Source: Elusimicrobiota bacterium
Lineage (GTDB): Bacteria; Elusimicrobiota; Elusimicrobia; FEN-1173
DNA length: 7,630 nucleotides
Assembly (NCBI GenBank): GCA_016207625.1
Contig: JACQPF010000163.1
Coordinates: 1 to 7,630 of the forward strand
Direction of reading: 5' to 3'
The position numbers and the translations under genes were made by a program. Below the pieces are notes generated by a model, which did not search any database, was not told the origin of the DNA, and saw only the letters and a program-made list of their open reading frames with translations. Below are positions 1-5,918 of the stretch, piece by piece. Positions within the stretch are counted from its first letter, which is position 1; each line of letters opens with the position of its first letter.

Positions 1-1878
1 AACATGAGCCACGAAATCCGCACGCCCATGAACGTCATCATCGGCATGACCCGGCTTCTCTCAGAAACGGACCAGTCCCCTCAGCAGAAGCACTTCACCG
101 AGCTCGTGCGGCAGTCCGGCGACGCGCTGTTGGAAATCATCAACAACATCTTGGATTTCTCAAAGCTCGAAGCCGGCAAGCTCGCCACCAACGTCCAAGA
201 TTTCAACCTCCGCAGCCTGGTGGAAGGCACCGTGGAGCTTTTTGCCGTGCGGGCGCAGAACAAGGGCCTGGAATTGGCCTGCTTGATAGAGCAGGATGTC
301 CCCGGGGCGTTGAAAGGCGATATGGGCCGCCTCCGGCAGGTCCTCATGAACCTCCTGGGGAACGCCATCAAATTCACGGAAAGGGGGGAGGTGTCGGTGC
401 GGATCTCGAAAGAAGGCGAAGCCCCGCTTTCCGTCACCCTGCGCTTTGAGATCAGTGATACGGGCATCGGGATATCCCCGGATGACCAGAAGCGGATTTT
501 TCAACCTTTCACCCAGGCGGACCCTTCCACCACCCGCCGGTTCGGCGGCACGGGGCTTGGATTGGCCATCTCCAAGCAACTGGTGAACCTCATGGGGGGA
601 AGCATCGGCGTGGAAAGCGGGCCCAGCCGCGGATCCTCCTTCTGGTTCCGTCTGTCCTTTGAGAAGAGGCCGGAAAGCGTTTTAGCCGATGAGCGGGAGG
701 CGGGCCTTGAAGGCAAGCGGGTCCTGGTGGCCGGCCGGCACGCGGTGCATCGGAGCGCGATCAGCCACTATCTCTCGTCTTGGAAAATGCGCGTGGACTC
801 GGTCAAAGAGCCGGAGGAAGCCCTGCGCCGGCTCAAGCGGGAATCCGCGAAAAAAGATCCATTTTCATTTCTGATCATCGATGCGAACATGATGAACGTG
901 ACGGGTCTTCCGACGGCGATCCGCGGCCTGAAAAGCTCTTCAAAGACGCCGTTTCGAGTCATTGCGGTCACGTCGCTGGTCGAACCTTTCGGGCCTGAGC
1001 AAATGCGGGAGGCCGGGATCGACGACTCCATCACCAAGCCCGTTCGGAAAGCCTCGCTCTTTGAAAGCCTGACGGGGATCCATCGCGACGAATTGCCGCG
1101 CACCCTTTTCGCGGCACCCCCGCCGGCCCCCCAGCTGCTCGCGCGCCGGTCAGGGTATGCCGTGCTCGTGGCAGAGGACAACGTCGTGAACCAGGAAGTG
1201 ACGCGGCGTCAATTGGAGAAGCTGAACGTGCGCGTGGATACGGCCAAAGACGGCATGGAAGCGCTCACGGCCGCGGACCGGTTCGTCTATGACCTCATCT
1301 TGATGGACTGCCAAATGCCGCGCATGGACGGGTTTTCCACCACGAATGAAATCCGCCGGCGCGAAGGGTCGAAATGGCACACCCCCATCATCGCCATGAC
1401 GGCCAACGCCATGGAGGGCGACCGCGAAAAATGCCTGTCGGCCGGGATGGACGACTACCTCTCGAAGCCGGTCCGCTTCGAAGAGCTGGCCGCCCTGATC
1501 GCGAAATGGGACGTGGCCATCGATCCCCAGGCCATAGAGAAACTGCGCGGCCTCGGGGAAGCCAACTCCGGGGATTTCGCCCGGGAAGTCGCCGAGGCGT
1601 TCCTGAAAGACGCCCCCGAGCACCTCCACGCGGCCCTTCGCGCCGCGGCGGAAAACAACGCGGAAGCTCTGGCGCAAGAAGCCCATACGCTGAAAGGCTC
1701 AAGCGGTAATCTGGGCGCCAGGGGGTTGCAGGTGCTTTCCATGCGCTTGGAAAAGCTGGGCCGCTCAGGTTCTGTTCAAGGCGCGAAGGAGCTGATGCGC
1801 GCCTTGGAAGAAGAACTCCAACGCGTCCAATCCGTGCTCCATTCCATCTTCGAAAAAGAGCCCAAAACCACCCGCTGA
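1..1878 (+). CDS. Hybrid sensor histidine kinase with two receivers and HPt (5' partial)
   Basis: Membrane-associated or cytoplasmic phosphorelay kinase; the sensor part lies left of the window. The frame is open from base 1 and the first ATG (base 4) lies inside the H-box (NMSHEIRTPMN), so it is not the real start. Counting that Met as 1: HisKA with phospho-accepting His3; HATPase with N-box Asn120, G1 DTGIGIS from Asp152 and G2 GGTGLGL at 181-187; first receiver about 238-355; second receiver about 386-505 with acidic pair Glu391/Asp392, phospho-Asp435, Thr466 and Lys488; HPt domain about 510-610 with AHTLKGSS and His561. This order supports a His-Asp-His relay ending on a separate response regulator that is not in this window. 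The first receiver keeps Asp293, Thr323 and Lys345 but has Gly-Arg where the acidic pair should be, so it is probably a pseudo-receiver. The stop is TGA at 1876-1878. The ligand and output are unknown; the family call is firm. Confidence 0.96.
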   Translation, partial: NMSHEIRTPMNVIIGMTRLLSETDQSPQQKHFTELVRQSGDALLEIINNILDFSKLEAGKLATNVQDFNLRSLVEGTVELFAVRAQNKGLELACLIEQDVPGALKGDMGRLRQVLMNLLGNAIKFTERGEVSVRISKEGEAPLSVTLRFEISDTGIGISPDDQKRIFQPFTQADPSTTRRFGGTGLGLAISKQLVNLMGGSIGVESGPSRGSSFWFRLSFEKRPESVLADEREAGLEGKRVLVAGRHAVHRSAISHYLSSWKMRVDSVKEPEEALRRLKRESAKKDPFSFLIIDANMMNVTGLPTAIRGLKSSSKTPFRVIAVTSLVEPFGPEQMREAGIDDSITKPVRKASLFESLTGIHRDELPRTLFAAPPPAPQLLARRSGYAVLVAEDNVVNQEVTRRQLEKLNVRVDTAKDGMEALTAADRFVYDLILMDCQMPRMDGFSTTNEIRRREGSKWHTPIIAMTANAMEGDREKCLSAGMDDYLSKPVRFEELAALIAKWDVAIDPQAIEKLRGLGEANSGDFAREVAEAFLKDAPEHLHAALRAAAENNAEALAQEAHTLKGSSGNLGARGLQVLSMRLEKLGRSGSVQGAKELMRALEEELQRVQSVLHSIFEKEPKTTR

Positions 1879-1900
1879 TTCTCTCCCCATTTGGGGAATC
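1877..1900. terminator. Possible bidirectional terminator hairpin between convergent genes
   Basis: In the 27-nt gap between the kinase and porin stop codons, CCCC (1885-1888) pairs with GGGG (1893-1896) across an ATTT loop. GATT (1877-1880) can extend the stem with AATC (1897-1900), leaving a CTCT bulge. The position between two converging genes fits a shared terminator. The stem is short and there is no clear T-run on either side, so the call is weak. Confidence 0.3.
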
Positions 1901-1905
1901 TCAAT

Positions 1906-3135
1906 CTAAAATGTAAGTCGGCTGTGGATATAGAAACGATCGCTGGGACTTGAGGTGCGGAGGTTGTCTTTCACATAGGCTCCCGGGAAAAAACGGGCCC
2001 AGGCGAAACTGAAGGTTAGGTTTTTTGAGCGTTTGTAATTGAAGAATAGGTCGTATTCGCTTCCGACGAATTTGCCCGCCGAAGGGTTTGTGCCCGCTCC
2101 GAAATTGGCAGGGGAAATGATGTCCGCCGGCTCCTGTACGGCGGCGAAAACCGCCTGGGTTCCGAAGGAAAAACGGCTCGCCGGGAAGAACTCGATTTTG
2201 GGGTTCACAATCCTCATGTTCGACAGCGTAAAGAGATCCGCGTCGCCATAGCGGGGGTGGATGTCTTGGAAGAGGGGGTTGAACGTCCGATCATTTTCGT
2301 CGCGCGGGGCGGCGTCTCCGGAAGCGGCGCCGTACATCAGCCGCGCCCGTGGTTTGGCGGGGAGATCGAGGGTGATCTCCCCGGAGGCTTCAACCGCCCA
2401 GGCGCCGATGGAGCCGGAACCGCTTGAGCCGAATTGACGCACTCCCTCCAAAGAATAGCCGGGCGAAAGGGCTCCCGTCCAAGAACCGTGCATCCTTGCG
2501 CCGGCCGTGACCAAGCTTTCCCGCAGGAACACGCCGCGGGGAATGTTTCGATTCGAGAGTGCGTAAACGTCAAAATTGGCGGCGGTTGAAGGGGTCAGCG
2601 TGAGCCACATGCCGCTGAAAGCGGAGTCGTCGGCCCCCAAGCTGCCGGTTTCGGATCGTTGGGAAAACCAGGCGGTGAAGGCGCGGCGGGGAGACTCGTG
2701 GTTGATCCTTACGGCGTCAAAAGAGATCCCCGGCCCGAAGTCGTCGTTTCCCACGAGAAGCTCGGACCCCATGGCGCCCAGGCATTGCCGCCCGAGCTTC
2801 AAGCTCCAACGTTTTTGCGGGGGGGAGAAATCGATGAATCCTTGGTACAGCCGGACTCCATCTTTGACGACGGCGGTCTGCCCGTAGAGGTGGTTGGTCT
2901 GAAAGTCGATCCGCGCGGCGACCTCTTCATCGATTTTCAGCCGGGCGCCCAGCCGCACGCGGGAGCTGATGAAGTCGCCCTGGTCGGCCGAATAGTTGCC
3001 TGGGTCGGCATATTTGCCCTGGTATTCCGGCCGAACCCTGATTTCACCGTCGAGTTGCAAATCGTTCGTGCTGTATCCAAAGGCCTGCGCGGCCAATCCT
3101 AACAAAAATAAAAATACGAACTTCACCCTCGTCAT
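1906..3135 (-). CDS. Outer-membrane porin, alginate-export-like beta-barrel
   Basis: A 409-residue protein likely to form an outer-membrane channel. It has a Sec signal peptide (MTRVK, a hydrophobic FVFLFLLGLAAQAFG stretch, cleavage likely after Gly20). Amphipathic strands follow: LDGEIRVRPEYQG at 29-40, RVRLGARLKIDEEVAARIDFQ at about 59-79, and KLGRQCLGAMGSELLVGNDDFG at about 113-134, a pattern typical of the alginate-export porin family. The last residues are SRLTF, with a terminal Phe and alternating hydrophobics as in a BAM-recognised beta signal. The ATG at 3133-3135 is preceded on its strand by AAGGTTGGGGGAAC, a G-rich ribosome-binding region, which supports this start. It is convergent with the kinase and divergent from the phosphoesterase. 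Length fits the family (roughly 400-500). The substrate cannot be read from sequence; no alginate or other polysaccharide genes lie nearby, so export of alginate itself should not be assumed. Confidence 0.8.
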   Translation of the reverse strand: MTRVKFVFLFLLGLAAQAFGYSTNDLQLDGEIRVRPEYQGKYADPGNYSADQGDFISSRVRLGARLKIDEEVAARIDFQTNHLYGQTAVVKDGVRLYQGFIDFSPPQKRWSLKLGRQCLGAMGSELLVGNDDFGPGISFDAVRINHESPRRAFTAWFSQRSETGSLGADDSAFSGMWLTLTPSTAANFDVYALSNRNIPRGVFLRESLVTAGARMHGSWTGALSPGYSLEGVRQFGSSGSGSIGAWAVEASGEITLDLPAKPRARLMYGAASGDAAPRDENDRTFNPLFQDIHPRYGDADLFTLSNMRIVNPKIEFFPASRFSFGTQAVFAAVQEPADIISPANFGAGTNPSAGKFVGSEYDLFFNYKRSKNLTFSFAWARFFPGAYVKDNLRTSSPSDRFYIHSRLTF

Positions 3136-3156
3136 GTTCCCCCAACCTTCCCAAAC

Positions 3157-3165
3157 GTCATATCA
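3157..3165 (-). promoter_or_regulatory. Candidate extended -10 element for the porin gene
   Basis: On the minus strand TGATATGAC forms a TGn-extended -10 (TATGAC matches TATAAT at 4 of 6). A weak -35-like TTTGCC sits 17 nt further upstream. Transcription would start about 15 nt before the ATG at 3135, leaving room for only the ribosome-binding site. The match is modest. Confidence 0.3.
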
Positions 3166-3188
3166 TTTTTTTTCAGAACGGCAAACGT

Positions 3189-3204
3189 TTTGTTTGACAA
3201 CAAA
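3189..3204. repeat. Inverted repeat TTTGTT-TGAC-AACAAA in the divergent intergenic region
   Basis: Perfect 6-bp arms (3189-3194 and 3199-3204) flank a 4-nt centre, overlapping the 3' end of the palindrome AAACGTTT (3183-3190). It lies between the porin and the phosphoesterase, upstream of both, so it could be an operator. The short AT-rich arms also make chance likely. The rest of the 168-bp interval 3136-3303 holds no convincing gene. Confidence 0.3.
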
Positions 3205-3303
3205 TAGGAAATAAGACACCATCTCCTTGAATTCGGTTGCCTCGCGTCATTGTGCCTCCCCACGTAAACCGAGAAAGAAAAAATCGTTCTGATCCGCCGG
3301 CTG

Positions 3304-4983
3304 TTGTTCATTTGGGCCGTCCTTTTCCTAGGTTTGGCCGTCATCCAAGTTTCTCCCGCGTTTGGGGAGGGTTCATCACGCGCTCTGCCCGTCTCTCAGG
3401 CGTCCTGGCCGCCGCCGGGTTTCAAGGTGGCCTTCGTGGGCGACGGGAACTCGGCCGATGTGTTGGAGCTCATCAAAGCCCAGGGCGCGCATATGCTCAT
3501 CCATCTGGGCGACTTCGATTATGAAGGCAACCCAGACCGTTTTGAGCGCAGGATCAACGACATCCTTGGGCCGCAATTCCCCTATTTCATCCTCGTGGGC
3601 AACCATGACATCGACAAATGGTCCGTGCCAGGAGGCTACCAGGAACGTTTTTTCAAGCGCTTGAACCAAATCCAAGGAGCTTCCTGCACCGGTGATTACG
3701 GCGTCAACTCGGCCTGCTCCTACAAAGGATTTTTTTTCGTCCTCTCGGGAATCGGCACGCTCGGCTCCGGCCATGAGGCTTACCTGCGCGAAGCGCTCGC
3801 TCAAGCCCCTTCGCTCTGGAAGGTCGCGGCTTGGCATAAAAACCAGACGGAAATGCAGGTCGGAAAAAAAGAAAATGAAGCGAGCTGGGAACCTTACAAG
3901 GCCGCCCTGGAAGGCGGCGCCATCATCGCTACCGCCCACGAGCACAGCTATGAACGAACCAAAACTCTTGTGGACATGGAGAGCCCGCGGGTGGACCCTC
4001 TCTGGCCGGACCCCCATCGCCTGCGCGTCGGGCCCGGAGCCACGTTCGCCTTCGTTTCAGGTCTGGGCGGCAAGGACATCCGCAGCCAAACCCGTTGCCT
4101 CCCGGCGGATCCGCCCTACGGCTGCCAGGGAGAGTGGGGGAAAATCTACACCAGCAACCACGGCGCCAAGCATGGAGTCCTCTTCATCACTTTCCATGTG
4201 GACGGTGATCCGCGAAAGGCCCGAGGGGAATACGTCAACATCGATCACGAGCTCATTGATTCCTTCACCATCGAGCGCCCCGCGGAGGCGCGGGCGTCCG
4301 CCTCCGTGTCTCCCGGCGAAGAGAAGACCCTTCTTTTCAACTCCGAATGGGGGCCGGTGCGGATCCACATCCCGGCGGGGGCTTTCCCCGCCGAGGCGAC
4401 GCTCTCCGTCACTACCCCGCCGAATTTCCCGAAAGCGCCTTCCAGCCAAGGCGAACTCATGAATACGGAAAAAGGGTTTGAAATCACCGCCAGCCAACCG
4501 CTATCGCCGGCCGTCCGGATCTCTGTTTCCATGCAATACCCCGAGGACGGCTTAAGCGATTCAGAGGAAGAGGAGCTGGTCCTGGCGGCCTACGATCCGT
4601 ACCAAAACAAATGGACGGCGCAGCCTTCTTCCGTGATGCCGGAAGAGAACCGCGTGGACGCCGTCATCAATCATTTCTCGACGTTTCAAATGATGCGGGT
4701 CCTGCCTTTGGAATCGGCCGGCGGCCCGCGCGCCTTCCCGAACCCCTGCCGGATGAGCAAGGGCTGCGGCTTCGTCACTTTCGCGGGCTTGCCGGACGAT
4801 GCGAGGATCCGACTTTTCACACCGGCGGGCGAGCGCGTTCTGGACATACCTCCAGGCGCTCCCGGCGTGGCCGTCTGGGACGGGAAAAACGAATCCGGCC
4901 AGCCTGTCGCCAGCGGCGTTTACCTGGCCCTCGTGGAATCCCCTCAAGGCCGGAAGCTCCTCAAAGTGGCCGTCCTGAGATAG
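3304..4983 (+). CDS. Exported purple-acid-phosphatase-like metallophosphoesterase with C-terminal Ig-like tail
   Basis: A calcineurin-type phosphoesterase, probably acting outside the cytoplasm; substrate unknown. Numbering from TTG 3304: signal-peptide core FIWAVLFLGLAVIQVSPAFG; metal-site motifs GDGN (Asp47), GDFDY (Asp70, Tyr73), GNHD (Asn100, His101), AAWH (His178) and AHEHSYERT (His212, His214). GDxxY plus HxHxYER is the purple acid phosphatase pattern, Tyr73 matching the iron-binding Tyr; the usual GHxH Gly is Ala211. SGLGGKDIR (about 252-260) resembles the end of that domain. Residues about 335-468 form a beta domain with IHIPAGAF (354-361) and INHFSTF. Residues 478-559 form an FPNP...WDGKN...ASGVY tail resembling FlgD-Ig or Por-type sorting domains. 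All six cysteines occur as close pairs (128/138, 265/274, 482/488), suggesting disulfides. The start is uncertain: the frame opens after a TAA at 3265-3267 and contains no ATG near the signal peptide. CTG 3289 would give MIRRLLFIW, a better charged N-terminus than TTG 3304. Confidence 0.88.
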   Translation: MFIWAVLFLGLAVIQVSPAFGEGSSRALPVSQASWPPPGFKVAFVGDGNSADVLELIKAQGAHMLIHLGDFDYEGNPDRFERRINDILGPQFPYFILVGNHDIDKWSVPGGYQERFFKRLNQIQGASCTGDYGVNSACSYKGFFFVLSGIGTLGSGHEAYLREALAQAPSLWKVAAWHKNQTEMQVGKKENEASWEPYKAALEGGAIIATAHEHSYERTKTLVDMESPRVDPLWPDPHRLRVGPGATFAFVSGLGGKDIRSQTRCLPADPPYGCQGEWGKIYTSNHGAKHGVLFITFHVDGDPRKARGEYVNIDHELIDSFTIERPAEARASASVSPGEEKTLLFNSEWGPVRIHIPAGAFPAEATLSVTTPPNFPKAPSSQGELMNTEKGFEITASQPLSPAVRISVSMQYPEDGLSDSEEEELVLAAYDPYQNKWTAQPSSVMPEENRVDAVINHFSTFQMMRVLPLESAGGPRAFPNPCRMSKGCGFVTFAGLPDDARIRLFTPAGERVLDIPPGAPGVAVWDGKNESGQPVASGVYLALVESPQGRKLLKVAVLR

Positions 4984-4994
4984 TTATCTAACTA
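4981..4994. repeat. 14-bp palindrome spanning two abutting stop codons
   Basis: TAGTTA (4981-4986) and TAACTA (4989-4994) are perfect inverted arms around TC. The left arm consists exactly of the TAG of the phosphoesterase followed by the complement of the TAA of the membrane-protein gene. It is AT-rich with a 2-nt centre and no T-run, so it is not a convincing intrinsic terminator. Confidence 0.45.
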
Positions 4995-5733
4995 CCAGTT
5001 CCCGTATTTTACCTCGGGCCTTGCGCGCGCGAAGGGCGGTAGGCCAAGTCCTCTCAAAAACAAGCTCGTAGAAATAAATCATCACCAGGTAATAAAGGAC
5101 CAGTTCCCTGAACTCGGACAGGTTGTTGTTCATCATCCCGTCCGGGTTCAACCCGGCCTTTTCCAAGCGATGCGCCAACCCGGATGTAAGGACCATCGCC
5201 AATAGCGTGGCCAGGCTCCAGCGGTTCGGCAGGAACGTCCGCGCCGCCGGCGCGGTCTTGTGCGCGAAGGCGAAGGGCGCCGCGGCGAACAATAGGATCA
5301 GGCCGGCGTCCACGAATCGTTTGATGATGTCCGTCAGGTCTCCGATGTTGTGGACGTTCCTCACCGGCAAGTCGCTTCCCAATCCGGCCACCAAGCCGGC
5401 CCCGCTGAAATATTCAATGTAGTGCAGGCCGTAGTCCGTTTCTTCCAGCAGAACGAAGAAGGACAACGCCGCCGCGCTCCCCATGACGATCTTCTGCCAG
5501 AGGAGCGGTTTCTTCGCCGCTGCGGTCAGCGAAAAGACGATGGTTGCCATAATGAACACGTTTTGCAGGTTCTCCAAGAACCCCAGTTCTCTCCAGGAAT
5601 TGGGGTTCAACCCCGGGACCGCAGGAACGACGAAATGCTCGAACCAGGGAACTCCGGAGAAATACATGGCGATGAAAGAGAGAGTCAGGCCGAGCGGAAT
5701 CACGAAATAGATGAGCAGGAAACGGACGCGCAT
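4984..5733 (-). CDS. Polytopic inner-membrane protein of unknown function (EETDYG/NVHN type)
   Basis: A 249-residue membrane protein with about six hydrophobic spans: 5-27, 56-71, 82-97, 142-157, 173-187 and 211-226. Between spans 3 and 4 lies EETDYG (97-102), then an 18-residue Gly-rich stretch and LPVRNVHNIGDL (122-133). This acidic-then-NxHN layout recalls an uncharacterised family of bacterial membrane proteins with an 'EEISWGQR...NLHN' signature; that link is from memory and unverified. The last span is preceded by an acidic SEFREL segment and followed by a basic tail (RARKARGKIRELVVR), placing the C-terminus probably in the cytoplasm. The ATG at 5731-5733 has TGAGGGGGGAAC just upstream on its strand, a plausible ribosome-binding site. 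Its TAA stop abuts the phosphoesterase stop. It is divergent from the surface-protein gene. Conserved E97, E98, D100, N126, H128 and N129 are candidate functional residues, but no reaction can be assigned. Confidence 0.8.
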   Translation of the reverse strand: MRVRFLLIYFVIPLGLTLSFIAMYFSGVPWFEHFVVPAVPGLNPNSWRELGFLENLQNVFIMATIVFSLTAAAKKPLLWQKIVMGSAAALSFFVLLEETDYGLHYIEYFSGAGLVAGLGSDLPVRNVHNIGDLTDIIKRFVDAGLILLFAAAPFAFAHKTAPAARTFLPNRWSLATLLAMVLTSGLAHRLEKAGLNPDGMMNNNLSEFRELVLYYLVMIYFYELVFERTWPTALRARKARGKIRELVVR

Positions 5734-5794
5734 AGGTTCCCCCCTCAGGAATCAGGACACGATGCGCGGGAAGGCCTATAAAGGAGTCAATCAT

Positions 5795-5823
5795 ATTGTA
5801 TGAAGTTTACAAACCCGGGTAAA
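5795..5823 (-). promoter_or_regulatory. Candidate sigma70-type promoter for the membrane-protein gene
   Basis: On the minus strand, TTTACC (5818-5823, 4 of 6 to TTGACA) and TACAAT (5795-5800, 5 of 6 to TATAAT) are separated by exactly 17 nt. Transcription would begin near 5788, giving a leader of about 55 nt before the ATG at 5733. Confidence 0.5.
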
Positions 5824-5824
5824 C
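5805..5824. repeat. Inverted repeat GTTTAC-n8-GTAAAC overlapping a promoter -35
   Basis: Arms 5805-5810 and 5819-5824 are perfect complements around AAACCCGG; an ACCCGGGT palindrome (5813-5820) lies within. The repeat covers the -35 and most of the spacer of the minus-strand promoter candidate, so it may be an operator. Confidence 0.35.
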
Positions 5825-5838
5825 CGGACAAAAATGGG

Positions 5839-5867
5839 TTGAATTTTGGAGGATCAGGGTATATATT
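5839..5867 (+). promoter_or_regulatory. Candidate sigma70-type promoter for the surface-protein gene
   Basis: TTGAAT (5839-5844, 4 of 6) and TATATT (5862-5867, 5 of 6) are 17 nt apart. The predicted start near 5874 gives a leader of about 45 nt before ATG 5919. The surrounding 5780-5950 is clearly more AT-rich than the genes. Confidence 0.5.
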
Positions 5868-5918
5868 TATAGGGGGTTTTACTGTGAAAAATATCAACTA
5901 AGCAGCATGCTTGTTATT

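Noticed and set aside
4..6. ATG at base 4 as the kinase start
   Set aside because: It is the Met of the NMSHEIRTPMN H-box; a kinase starting there would lack the first part of HisKA, and the frame is open to the left edge.
1150..1686. 178-codon antisense frame within the kinase
   Set aside because: It lies opposite the second receiver and HPt domain; its composition is that of a GC-rich shadow frame.
2659..3102. 147-codon plus-strand frame opposite the porin
   Set aside because: It lacks a domain, and the opposite frame has a signal peptide, beta strands and a C-terminal Phe.
3194..3199. Perfect TTGACA as a plus-strand -35 for the phosphoesterase
   Set aside because: No acceptable -10 lies 16-18 nt downstream (sequence there is CACCAT-like), so it is not called as a promoter.
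3376..4017. 213-codon antisense frame within the phosphoesterase
   Set aside because: It lies opposite the metal-binding motifs of a clearly coding frame and has no recognisable features.
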